Shown one piece after another: positions 16,952-25,578 of a DNA stretch of 53,510 nt; within the stretch, counting starts at the first letter, position 1; every line of letters starts with the position of its first letter. The position numbers and the translations under genes were made by a program. Below the pieces are notes generated by a model. That model searched no databases, was not told the origin of the DNA, and saw only the letters and a program-made list of their open reading frames with translations. Origin of the DNA: Streptomyces triticisoli (GTDB lineage: Bacteria; Actinomycetota; Actinomycetes; Streptomycetales; Streptomycetaceae); the NCBI RefSeq assembly GCF_003270085.1, contig NZ_QFDQ01000069.1, positions 1-53,510 on the forward strand, written 5' to 3'.

Positions 16952-17554
16952 ATGGCAGGCTCATGCCGCGTGATCGATGAATTCGCGAAAGTCAACCTGC
17001 ACGGGAGACTGCGGCGGGACCGCAAGGCGCTGCTCTGGAAACTCGACGGCTTGTCCGAATACGACGCCCGCCGACCTTTGACAGCGACCGGGACCAACCT
17101 CCTCGGCCTGGTCAAACACGTGGCCACCGTCGAGGCCAGGTACTTCGGCGAGGTCTTCGACCGCCCTTCCCCGGAACCGCTGTGCCGGTGGCAGGACTCC
17201 GACGGCAGCGACCTGTGGGCGACCGAGGACGAGACCCGCGATCAGATCATCGGGTTCTACCGGCGCACGTGGGAACACTCGGACGCGACGATCAACGAGC
17301 TTCCCCTCGACGCCCCCGGCCACGTGCCGTGGTGGCCGGAGCCTCATGCCGACACCAACCTGTTCGCCGTCATGGTCCATGTCCTCGGCGAGTCCATCCG
17401 GCATGCCGGGCACGCCGACATCCTGCGCGAGGGCCTCGACGGCCGGACCGGCTTGCGCGCCGAACACGAGAAGCAGATCGACGAGGAAGCCCGTGCAGCC
17501 TACTGCGCGAAGATCGAGCAGGCCGCCAGGACGGCCGCGCCGATCAAGGCCTAG
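16952..17554 (+). CDS. DinB family (DUF664) protein
   Basis: A 200-residue four-helix-bundle protein; the internal GTG 16970 (VIDEFAKVNLHGRL) is the start I consider equally likely. Typical DUF664 motifs are visible: RKALLWKLDGLSEYDARRPL, NLLGLVKHVATVEARYFGEV with the first His ligand, and the C-terminal LGESIRHAGHADILREGLDG with two further His ligands, so a divalent metal site is probably intact. Family members are thought to be thiol-dependent transferases; the substrate is unknown. It follows the methyltransferase on the same strand and may share its transcript. Confidence 0.88.
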   Translation: MAGSCRVIDEFAKVNLHGRLRRDRKALLWKLDGLSEYDARRPLTATGTNLLGLVKHVATVEARYFGEVFDRPSPEPLCRWQDSDGSDLWATEDETRDQIIGFYRRTWEHSDATINELPLDAPGHVPWWPEPHADTNLFAVMVHVLGESIRHAGHADILREGLDGRTGLRAEHEKQIDEEARAAYCAKIEQAARTAAPIKA

Positions 17555-17587
17555 TCGGACATACCGGGCAGCCTGACATCGGCTCCC

Positions 17588-18150
17588 CTACCGGCGCTTG
17601 CGATTTCCGAGCACCCCGGCCACCTGATATGCCCGCGCCACCCGATGTGGGCGTTCGTCCACGCCTTCGTCGTCTTCGTCCAGCTCGGGCGCGTCCGGGT
17701 CGCGCAGCGGGCGCAGGGCGCCGGCGGCCGGGGCCGAGGCGGTGAAGCTGTAGCGGCCGAGCAGGTTCAGGTTGCGGTGCTTGAGCGGGGAGAGCCGGGT
17801 GATGTCCTCCTCGCGGATCTGGTGGCCCCCGGCCTGGAGCTGGGCGACGGCGGCGTCGATGTAACGGGTCGTCCAGAGCACGATGGCGTTGAGGACCAGG
17901 CCGAGCGAGCCGAGTTGGTCCTCCGTGCCGTCCCGGTACGCCTGGTGGATGGTGCCGCGCTTGCCGTGGCACACGTCCCGGGCCGGCTTGTGGCGGGATT
18001 CCTGGACGGTGAGCCGCCGGTTCATCTGCCTCCGGTAGGTGCCGTCGACCGGGTCGACCACGCGCAGCAGGTGCTCGGTCTTGGCGGTCCGCCCGTACTC
18101 CGCGAACGCCGCACCCAGCGGAGTCAGGCGCCCCTCGTGTCCGAACAGGG
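17588..18150 (-). pseudogene. C-terminal fragment of a Tn3-family transposase
   Basis: The final about 180 residues of a Tn3-type TnpA are readable: LTPLGAAFAEYGRTAKTEHL, the conserved helices around YRRQMNRRLTVQESRHKPAR, IHQAYRDGTEDQLGSLGLVL and NAIVLWTTRYIDAAVAQL, and the end LSPLKHRNLNLLGRYSFTAS. The frame ends at 17588. Homology stops near 18150, where the promoter region of the Lrp gene begins, so at least 800 residues are missing. It marks the scar of a large Tn3-like transposon. Confidence 0.8.
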
Positions 18151-18203
18151 GTACCCGATTGCGAACATTGCCCACCTGGTAGCGGCCACGGCATATTTCG
18201 TGC

Positions 18204-18659
18204 GTGGACCGCATCGACCGCGCAGTAATCGAGCAACTGCGCCGCGACTGCCGCCTGACCAACACCGAACTCGCCGACCGGGTCGGCCTGACGCCCTCGC
18301 CTTGCCTGCGCAGAGTCAGGCGCCTGGAAGAGCAGGGAGTGATCCTCGGCCACCACGCCCGCATCACGCCCAAGGCCCTCAACCGCGGCTTCGAGGTCCA
18401 GGTCGACTTCGAACTCACCGACCAGGCCCGCGCCACGGTCGAGCGGTTCGAAGCCGAGCCGGTGGCCTTCGACGAGGTCGTCGAAGGCCACCGCATGTTC
18501 GGCGCTCCCGACCACCACGCGCTGATCTCGGTCGCCGACCTGGAAACCTACGAGCAGTTCATGACCCAGCGGCTGCTCGCCCCGCCGGGCCTGGCCAAGC
18601 TCCAGTCCCGCTTCGCGATGAAAACCCTCAAGTCCGACGTGCCCCCGCCCGGAAGGTGA
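18204..18659 (+). CDS. Lrp/AsnC family transcriptional regulator
   Basis: A 151-residue protein starting at GTG 18204 (MDRIDRAVIEQLRRDCRLTN). The N-terminal winged HTH (TNTELADRVGLTPSPCLRRV, LEEQGVILGHHARI) is followed by the RAM-like alpha-beta effector domain (GFEVQVDFELTD, VEGHRMFGAPDHHALISV) and the end RFAMKTLKSDVPPPGR. No ribosome site precedes the GTG; CATATT about 6 nt upstream could be a -10 for a leaderless message. It directly abuts the Tn3 scar. Lrp proteins of this size sense amino acids and commonly control a neighbouring exporter or dehydrogenase, but none is left here, so its targets may have been lost. Confidence 0.88.
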   Translation: MDRIDRAVIEQLRRDCRLTNTELADRVGLTPSPCLRRVRRLEEQGVILGHHARITPKALNRGFEVQVDFELTDQARATVERFEAEPVAFDEVVEGHRMFGAPDHHALISVADLETYEQFMTQRLLAPPGLAKLQSRFAMKTLKSDVPPPGR

Positions 18660-18699
18660 CGGCAGCACCGCCTCGGGTGACTCCACGGACCAACGGGGC

Positions 18700-18933
18700 A
18701 GAAAGCTTCCACATCAGGCCCTCGATGTCCGCAGCTTCCCAAGCCGATGCCGCCCAGCCTTGGTTCTCGGCGAACTGCAACATGGACACCAAAGCCAGCT
18801 GCCCGGAAGCGACACCGGGGCGGCCACGGACGCCGAGCGGAGACCTGAAGCCCTCGTCGTCGAACAGCAGGACGAACGCGTCCCTCACCCGCATCGCCAT
18901 GCACCCTTTCGGAAGTGCCGCACGCGCGACCAC
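18700..18933 (-). pseudogene. N-terminal fragment of an IS1182/DUF772-type transposase
   Basis: ALPKGCMAMRVRDAFVLLFD, GRPGVASGQLALVSMLQFAE and a degenerate AADIEGLMWKLS reproduce the N-terminal DUF772 region of IS1182-family transposases. The DDE catalytic part is absent. Confidence 0.65.
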
Positions 18934-18959
18934 CTATCTCGCCCGAGGACTTCCCGAGC

Positions 18960-19675
18960 CGAGCTCCCATTGATGACGCTCCTTGAAAACGGCCACCCCT
19001 TGCTCGGGGGTGACCCCACACCTGTTCAGTGGATCCCCCCCCACCCACAGGGCACCTGACCTGCGGACGGGCGCCACAAGGGAGGGGCCGCCCGATAGCC
19101 AGCCAGATCCAGGGACGGGACGGACTGTCCAGGGTGGCCGAAGGCCAGCGCGCAGCGCCGCCGCAGGCGCCCTTGACCGGCCGGCCCGGCCCGCACACTC
19201 CACGAGCGGGCGGCCCCGGCTCGCCTCGCTCGCCCCAACTCCCCACACGGTTGAAGACCGGAGCAAGTGGGGCGACGAGTATGCCTGGCCGTTTTCAAGA
19301 ATCGCCATCACCATCGACACCACACCACTCCGCCCCACGACCGAAGGGGTGCGCATTCACCCAATCGGGCAACAGGGTCCTTCGATTCGCTCGAGGATCG
19401 CGGTGTGGGCGGTGGCCCGGCTCGGCCAGGGATGAGTGCCGATCAGCTCGTTCTGCCTCCGTGCTGAACGACGCCGCCGTCCGCGCAGCCACCGGCCCTG
19501 CCGGCGCAGGGACAGGGGCAGGACAGTCCACGCCGAGGACGTCCAGCAGGTCCTCGCAGTCCCGGCCTCCGATGTTCCTCATCGCCGCTCAGGCGCCTTC
19601 ATCTGTTGCCAACTCAGCAGGCTGCAATGAACAGTTGAGACAGAACGAAATGTGCTGCACCTGAAGGGGGAAGAG
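18960..19675. other. Gene-free region with a 14-bp inverted repeat pair, upstream of the EACC1 module
   Basis: No gene recognised. CTTGAAAACGGCCA at 18982-18995 and its exact complement at 19286-19299 bracket about 318 bp, with further similarity just inside both ends (CCCCTTGCTCGG versus CCCCACTTGCTCCGG). This is the look of terminal inverted repeats of an IS relic or MITE-like element. The promoter of the EACC1 gene must lie right of 19300. Confidence 0.5.
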
Positions 19676-20119
19676 ATGAGAGTCACGCTGGCCGTTGACG
19701 CCGGGAACGGAGACTCGGCCGGAGCCTCGGACGACCTGTACCAGTGGCTGCGCCAGGACCCCGATCTGCGCGTGTTCGTCCGCAGGGAGACTCCCGCCGC
19801 GCCGACGGACGGAGCCATGGGCGCGCTGGGGGAGCTGATCGCACTGCTGCTGGCTCCCGGTGGTCCGACGACTGCACTGGGCGCGGCCGTCGTGATGTGG
19901 CTGCAGAACCGCCGGGGCAATCAGACCGTCACCATCATCCGGCCGGACGGTACGCAGGTCGTGGTCTCCTCGGAGAAGGTGCGCGGCCTGACCGCCGAGG
20001 GCACCAGTGAGCTGGCCGAGCGGGTCGCTGCAGCGCTCGGGCAGGAGCGGAACCCACAGGGGATACGGAATACAGCGGAGGATGACGGTCGGGTCGGTCC
20101 GTCGCGAGAGGCGGGCTGA
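19676..20119 (+). CDS. EACC1 (effector-associated constant component 1) protein
   Basis: A 147-residue protein at ATG 19676 with GAAGGGGGAAGAG upstream. It matches the EACC1 pattern: an N-terminal beta-strand and helix with DDLYQWLRQDPDLRVFVR (19-36), a Gly/Ala hydrophobic segment GAMGALGELIALLLAPGG and TTALGAAVVMWLQNRRG (46-81), then a two-stranded end TVTIIRPDGTQVVVSS (84-99). EACC1 is known from comparative genomics as the invariant partner of variable effector/NTPase proteins in actinobacterial conflict systems. The stop lies 2 bp before the start of the caspase-nSTAND gene, so they are co-translated. The amphipathic middle may contact membrane or mediate assembly; this is inference. The final about 25 residues are disordered and charged. 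Confidence 0.85.
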   Translation: MRVTLAVDAGNGDSAGASDDLYQWLRQDPDLRVFVRRETPAAPTDGAMGALGELIALLLAPGGPTTALGAAVVMWLQNRRGNQTVTIIRPDGTQVVVSSEKVRGLTAEGTSELAERVAAALGQERNPQGIRNTAEDDGRVGPSREAG

Positions 20120-20121
20120 CC

Positions 20122-23100
20122 ATGCCGTCGCGGCGGGCGCGGGATCCGCGGGTGGGAGCGGATCTGGCCGGAGCCGGTTGCCACGCGCTGGTGATCGGGA
20201 CGGCCACCCACCCAGGGCACCAGTTGCCCGGTCTGCCGTCCGCTCTACGGTCGGCGCAGGACGTGGCCGAGGCGCTGAGCACGGTGTGCGGTATGGGCGA
20301 TCGGGTCAGGCTGATCACTGACCCGACGTCACCGAGTGATGTCCTGGAGGCGCTGGCGGAGGCCATCGGCCGGGCCGAGCCCACGGAGGAGCGATACGAG
20401 CGAGGAACCGTCCTCTTCTACTTCGTCGGGCACGGGTTGCGCGGACCCGGTCAGCAGCTGTACCTGGCGACAGCGACGACCAAGTCCCAGGCGGACACGG
20501 CACACTCCATCCCCTACACGGAGATCGAGCGCTACTTGAGCGACGCCGCCGCCGACCCGGTCGTGATCCTCGACTGCTGTTTCGCGGGGAACGCCCAGGA
20601 GCCGGGTCGGCCGACCGCCATGGACCCGTTCGCCGGTGCGCGGCCCGCCGGCAGCTACCTGCTCGCGTCCGCGATGCGCAACGCCTTGGCGTATGCCCCG
20701 CCGGACGCGGAGCACACCCTCTTCAGCGGCCAGTTGCTGAGCCTGCTGCGGGAAGGCGACGCGGGCGGCCCGAAGTGGCTGACGCTGGGCGAGGTCTACC
20801 GGCTGCTCGACCAGCGGCTCCAGGGCAACGCGGCCCGCCCGTACGGCGGTGGCACCGCGCGCATGGGGGAGCTGTCCCTCGCCGTCAACCGCCGGTACGA
20901 GGCGCGGCCGTGCCTGGACACCGGGCTGCCGATGGTCGACGTCCCGGATCCGAACGCAGTCTGCCCCTACCCCGGCATCCTCCCCTTCCTCCCCGAGCAG
21001 CACCGTCTCTTCTTCGGCCGGGAGGAGCTGACCCGGGAGCTGCTGCGGCGTGTCGAGCGGGCGAGGCCCGGTGAGCCGGTGGTCCTGGTGGGGCCGTCGG
21101 GAGTCGGCAAGTCCTCGCTGCTGCGGGCAGGGCTGAGCGTGGCCGCGGAACAGGCGGGGCTCAGCCCTGTGTGGATGGTGTCCTCTCCGGGTCAGCGGCC
21201 GTTCCGGACGCTTGCCGAGGGGTGGGCGAGGGCAGTGGGCAGGGAGCCCTCCGAGGTCGTACGGGATCTGGAGCGGGGGCGCTTCAGCCGCCCCGCGGCC
21301 ACGGGAGCCACGGCCGGCCGTGCACCGCGCGTCCTCGTCATCGACCAACTCGAGGAGTACTTCACGCTCTGCTCGGACGCGGCCGAACGTGAGCGGTTCG
21401 CCGCCGCCCTCACCGCGGGAGCGGACGAAGAGCGGGGCGGGAACGGGGACGGGGACGGCCCGCGTCTCGTCCTGGCTCTGCGCGCCGACTACTACGGCGA
21501 CGCCCTGAGCGATCCCCGCCTGGCGCCTGTCGTGCGGACGGGCCACTTCGCCGTGCCCGCGCTGGGCGACGAGGAGGTCGAGGCGGCGATCGTGGGCCCG
21601 GCAGAGTACGCGGGCCTGCAGTGGGAGGAGGGCGTACCGCAGCTCCTGCTGCGCGACGTGAACGAGGAGCGGCACACCGTGGGAGACGCCGCGGCACTGC
21701 CCTTCCTGGCCTACACCCTGCCGGAGATCTGGCTGCGGCGGCAGGGGACGACGCTCACGTACGCCGGGTACGTCGGCGCCGGAGGTATACGGGGCGCGGT
21801 GGCCAGGGCCGCCGACAGGATCTACGACGCTCTCGACGACACCGGCCGCGCGGCTCTGCGGAGCCTTCTGCTGGCCATGGTCCATGTGGTCGACGGCGAG
21901 GGGCGGTTGGTACGCCGCAGGGTACAGCGGGAGGAACTGGCCGGCAGCGAGGACCTGCTGCGCCGGCTCGCGGACGCCCGCCTGGTCGTCGTGGACGAGG
22001 AGGGCGGGGCCCAACTCGGCCACGACTCGCTGCTGCACGCGTGGGGGAGGCTGAGCGGCTGGATCGACGAGGTGCGGGACGACCTGCTGAGACTGCGGCG
22101 GCTGACCGCGGCGGCGGAGGGCTGGGCCGAGGCGGGACGGAAGCCGAGCGGCCTCTACCAGGGCGATGCCCTGGAGGAGGCGAAGAAGTTCACGGCGGAC
22201 GACGCCCCCGCGGTCCAGGGAGCCCGGCCGGTGGTCGCAGTCGACTCGACCGTCGCAGCCGCATCGGCAGCCGTCCGCCTACCAGTCCGCCAGGTGGTAC
22301 GGGACTTCGTCGCCGCGAGCGGTCATGCGCAACAGCGCAGACGCTTCGTCACCCGTGCCTGGATCGCGGGCCTTTCGGCCCTGTCCCTGGTGGCCGCATC
22401 ACTCTTCGGGTGGGCGTTCCACGAGAACCAGCGGGCGGCGAGCCGGGAGGAGAGTCTGATCGCCAGGGAACTGGCCACCCAAGCCGACGCCATGCGTGAA
22501 GGCGACCCACAGACCGCGCTCCGCCTCAGCCTGGCCGCTTACCGCACCGCGGTGACCCCTGAGACCCGCTCCAGCCTGTACACGGCGGCGACGACCGTCG
22601 CGCCGACCCGCCTCGTCCCGAAGGAGCCGTACCGCAAGCCGGTGCTCAACGTCGCCTACAGCCCGGACGGCAAGGTCCTGGCCGCGAGTCACCGGGGCGG
22701 CCGGGTCCAGTTGTGGGACCTGTCCGAGCCGGCCGTGCCGGTGGAGGCGGGCCGTTTCACGCTGAGGAGCGGTGCGGCCATCGCCTACCATCCACGTTCA
22801 CGGCTCCTGGCAGCGCAGTCGGCGGACGAACTGACGCTGTGGGACACCACGGACCCGGTGAAGCCACGGCGGCTCTCCTTGGTTCGGATCGCCCACGGTG
22901 TGACGTACACGCTGGCGTTCAGCGCGGACGGCCGAACTGTCGCGGCGGGCAGTCGGAAGGGACAGCTGCGGCTGTGGGACGTGAGCGACCCCGTCCACCC
23001 CGCACTGCGTACCCAGCGGACGATCGCCAAGACGGAGGTGATCTCCCTGGCGTTCACCCGCGACCGGCACCACTTGATCACAGGCAACGGCAGCGGAGAA

Positions 23101-24786
23101 GCAGGGAGCGGGCAGCCCGCACAGGTGCGGCTGTGGGACGTGAGCGATCGGGACCGGCCCGTGCTGCGGGACACGGAGCGGGCCGACACGGTCATGGCGG
23201 TCGCGGCCGATCCCCGGCGCGACCTGGTGGTCGCGACCGGTGCGGAGGGGAAGATCGCCTGGTGGGAGGTGGCGGACGGACGGGAGCTGCGGCGCGTGAA
23301 GGCGGAGGAGCACCTGGACTACTGGGGCTACAACCAGGACGGCATTCCGTCGCTCGCGTTCAGCAGGGACGGCGCACACCTTGCCGGAGCGAACGGCAAG
23401 AGCGGCGTCAGGCGGGCCGATGTGAACAGGAAGGTATCGGATCTCGTGGACAGCATGCGCGAGGTCACCCTGCCGACGGGCGAGCCGGCCCAGTCGGTCG
23501 CCTACAGCCCGGACAGCCGGTATCTGGCGGCCGGTGAGGTGGGTGGAGAAGTGCGGCTGTGGCCCGACCGGCCTTGGGCGCCCGCGCTCAAGGGCGGCAT
23601 CTACGTCACGCCCCAGGCGGGGACCAGCCCGTTCAGTCCCGACGGTGAGTTCGTCATCACCTCGCAGGTGAACGCGGACCACACGAGCACGACAAGGGTG
23701 TGGGACGTCAGCGCCCCGGGCGCACCGAGGGTCCGGTACACCCTGCCGAGGGCATGGGAGGCGAAGTACTTCCTGACCCGGCACAAGACGCCCGTGTTCC
23801 TGGCGCATCACTGGACCAAGGGGCTGGACCACACCTTCCAGTTGTGGCGGTTCGACTCCGACGGAGCCCTGAAGAAGGGCCGCGGCATCCGGCTCACCGC
23901 CGACGCCCCGAGCGTCGCCGTGAGTCCCGACAACCGTCTCCTCACGGTGGGTTCGCGGGAGGAGCCCGACATCGCGGTGTGGGACATCGGGGATCCCGCG
24001 AAGCCCGTGCGCAGGGGCACGATCGAGGCGCGGGCGAGTGGGGGCCTCGGGGCCACGGGGAACCTGTGGTTCACCGGGGCGCGGTCGCTGGCGACGGTGG
24101 AGAAAGGACGGCACATCAGGCTCTGGGACGTCTCCGACCCTGCCCGGCCTCTCAAGGGCGGGCGCATCGACGGCGCGGCGACGGGGAAGGGCTCGATGTC
24201 CGTCCCCTCGTCCCAGCTTCTCGTCACCGAGGACGTGGCGGACAATATTCGGCTCTGGGACCTCTCCCGGCCCGCGCACCCCGCCAGGGGCGGCCTGCTT
24301 CCGGCAGCCGCAGGGGGCTACTTCCCCACGCGCAAGGGGGAGTTGGCGGCGACACTCCGCGATGGAACCGTCGAGTTCTGGGATGTCACCGATCCCGCTC
24401 ATCCCCGGAAGAAGCGCGGCGACCTCTTACTCGACCACGAGGTCACGTCGATCACTATGACCCCAGACGGTCGCTACGCGGTGACGAGCGAGCCCTATCG
24501 CGTCTGGTCCGTCGGGAAGGACGGGCGGTGGAGCACTCCCGGACTCGTCACGCTGAAGACCGCAGATGCGGTATACGTGCCCCCGGCAACCTCGCCGCAG
24601 GGCCCTCGTTGGCTGGCTGTCACCGGCTCGGGCAGCCCCGGCCTGACAGGCGGGAGGACCTACGTGCTCGACTTCGACACCGACCGCCTCTACGAAGCCC
24701 TGTGCAGGTCCCATCCCCTGAGCGTCCCCGAAGACCAGTGGGAACAACTGTTCCCGCACCTGACCTACCGCACGTCCTGCGACTGA
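20122..24786 (+). CDS. Caspase (EACC1-associated type) - nSTAND1 NTPase - TM - WD40 fusion protein
   Basis: A 1554-residue multidomain protein, second gene of the EACC1 operon. Residues about 18-260 form a caspase-like peptidase with His104 in FYFVGHGLRG and the Cys152-Cys153 pair in ILDCCFAG (Cys153 aligns with the metacaspase nucleophile). About 282-700 is an nSTAND1 NTPase: entry motif CPYPGILPF, FFGREELTREL, Walker A GPSGVGKSS (Lys330), Walker B VLVIDQLEEYF (Asp408), a downstream LALRADYYGDAL and a winged-helix part (GHDSLLHAWGRL). One membrane segment (about 744-764, WIAGLSALSLVAASLFGWAF) with Arg-rich N-side is followed by the usual ARELATQADAM helix. From about 830 on, some 13 blades with the signature (R/Q)LWD(V/L)SDP..P, probably two beta-propellers. 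By family logic the propeller senses a cue, the NTPase oligomerises and the caspase cleaves targets, causing suicide or defence. Confidence 0.93.
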   Translation: MPSRRARDPRVGADLAGAGCHALVIGTATHPGHQLPGLPSALRSAQDVAEALSTVCGMGDRVRLITDPTSPSDVLEALAEAIGRAEPTEERYERGTVLFYFVGHGLRGPGQQLYLATATTKSQADTAHSIPYTEIERYLSDAAADPVVILDCCFAGNAQEPGRPTAMDPFAGARPAGSYLLASAMRNALAYAPPDAEHTLFSGQLLSLLREGDAGGPKWLTLGEVYRLLDQRLQGNAARPYGGGTARMGELSLAVNRRYEARPCLDTGLPMVDVPDPNAVCPYPGILPFLPEQHRLFFGREELTRELLRRVERARPGEPVVLVGPSGVGKSSLLRAGLSVAAEQAGLSPVWMVSSPGQRPFRTLAEGWARAVGREPSEVVRDLERGRFSRPAATGATAGRAPRVLVIDQLEEYFTLCSDAAERERFAAALTAGADEERGGNGDGDGPRLVLALRADYYGDALSDPRLAPVVRTGHFAVPALGDEEVEAAIVGPAEYAGLQWEEGVPQLLLRDVNEERHTVGDAAALPFLAYTLPEIWLRRQGTTLTYAGYVGAGGIRGAVARAADRIYDALDDTGRAALRSLLLAMVHVVDGEGRLVRRRVQREELAGSEDLLRRLADARLVVVDEEGGAQLGHDSLLHAWGRLSGWIDEVRDDLLRLRRLTAAAEGWAEAGRKPSGLYQGDALEEAKKFTADDAPAVQGARPVVAVDSTVAAASAAVRLPVRQVVRDFVAASGHAQQRRRFVTRAWIAGLSALSLVAASLFGWAFHENQRAASREESLIARELATQADAMREGDPQTALRLSLAAYRTAVTPETRSSLYTAATTVAPTRLVPKEPYRKPVLNVAYSPDGKVLAASHRGGRVQLWDLSEPAVPVEAGRFTLRSGAAIAYHPRSRLLAAQSADELTLWDTTDPVKPRRLSLVRIAHGVTYTLAFSADGRTVAAGSRKGQLRLWDVSDPVHPALRTQRTIAKTEVISLAFTRDRHHLITGNGSGEAGSGQPAQVRLWDVSDRDRPVLRDTERADTVMAVAADPRRDLVVATGAEGKIAWWEVADGRELRRVKAEEHLDYWGYNQDGIPSLAFSRDGAHLAGANGKSGVRRADVNRKVSDLVDSMREVTLPTGEPAQSVAYSPDSRYLAAGEVGGEVRLWPDRPWAPALKGGIYVTPQAGTSPFSPDGEFVITSQVNADHTSTTRVWDVSAPGAPRVRYTLPRAWEAKYFLTRHKTPVFLAHHWTKGLDHTFQLWRFDSDGALKKGRGIRLTADAPSVAVSPDNRLLTVGSREEPDIAVWDIGDPAKPVRRGTIEARASGGLGATGNLWFTGARSLATVEKGRHIRLWDVSDPARPLKGGRIDGAATGKGSMSVPSSQLLVTEDVADNIRLWDLSRPAHPARGGLLPAAAGGYFPTRKGELAATLRDGTVEFWDVTDPAHPRKKRGDLLLDHEVTSITMTPDGRYAVTSEPYRVWSVGKDGRWSTPGLVTLKTADAVYVPPATSPQGPRWLAVTGSGSPGLTGGRTYVLDFDTDRLYEALCRSHPLSVPEDQWEQLFPHLTYRTSCD

Positions 24787-25578
24787 CACCAAGCGGTGTT
24801 GGTGAGCTCAACTCCTTGGGGGGAGCTTGGGTGGGAAGCGGTGGTGGGCCGTCTTCTCGCCCGGGGATCTCCAGCACGCGAGGACGATGGCACGAGGCAC
24901 AGACACCCGCTCTCCACGCCGTCGTCCACGACTGGGCGGCACGCGGGTGGCCTTCCGTGATCTCCGGCACGGACGCGGTCTTGCTGCATCGGCGGCCGGT
25001 CACGGCACCGGTCGGCCGAGGCGGCGTACCGACTCGCCCGCGAGGTACGCCTGAATGTCCTCCACAGAAGGTCTGACGAGACGCCTGCACCTCACTCCGG
25101 CCGCTCATCGGCTCCCCCGAGCAACCCATGCCTTCGTCGGACGGCATCCACCGGCACGTATTCAGCACACACAAGGACGGGAAACACCGTGAACACGTGA
25201 GAACCGCGGAGGAGTCCTTCCCCTGGTCAGACACGCTGCGGCCCACGTCTCCGCAGGTCAGCCCGGCCCATGGAAACTCCTCAAGCGGGTGTCGCAGGTT
25301 CGAATCCTGCCGGGGGCACAGAAGGAAAGGGCTGGCTCAGGGGGTTTCCCTCCCAGGCCGGCCCTTCGCCGTTTGCCGTTCCAGGCGGCGTGCCACTACG
25401 TCCTCTCGGCAGCGTTTCAGGAGGAGCTCGAAGCCGCTCCGTACCGACCTTTCGCGCAAGTTCCCCGAGCCGGAGTCCCGCATGCGGCGGTCATGGAGCC
25501 AAACCGAGCTGTGTGATGATGCGGAAGATGACCGGCCCTGGGGTGGGGCCGGGTACGTAAGAAGGGCGGGGGCCCATC
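24787..25578. other. Gene-free region with degraded tRNA 3' half and recombination scars
   Basis: No gene recognised. 25072-25117 (starting TCTGACGAGACGCCTGCACC) is about 85 percent identical to 28018-28063. An imperfect hairpin of the type AAGGGCTGG...CCGGCCCTT at about 25328-25368 resembles the terminator at 28072-28112. Between these lies the tRNA-Arg-like attachment copy at 25279. The two flanks look like diverged copies of the same target region. Confidence 0.5.
25279..25319 (+). other. tRNA-Arg(CCU)-like 3' half: attachment-site core, copy 1
   Basis: Starting at the anticodon loop (CTCCTCA overlaps the left end), the sequence continues AGCGG-GTGTC, a perfect T-arm GCAGG-TTCGAAT-CCTGC and the 3' acceptor strand CGGGGGC plus A. 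The 5' half (it should begin GCCCCCG about 40 nt further left) is absent, so this is not a working tRNA gene but a 3' half as left by tyrosine-recombinase integration. Confidence 0.75.

Noticed and set aside
25245..25320. Complete tRNA-Arg gene
   Set aside because: Only the anticodon-loop-to-3'-end half is there; no matching 5' acceptor strand, D-arm or 5' anticodon stem is found upstream.
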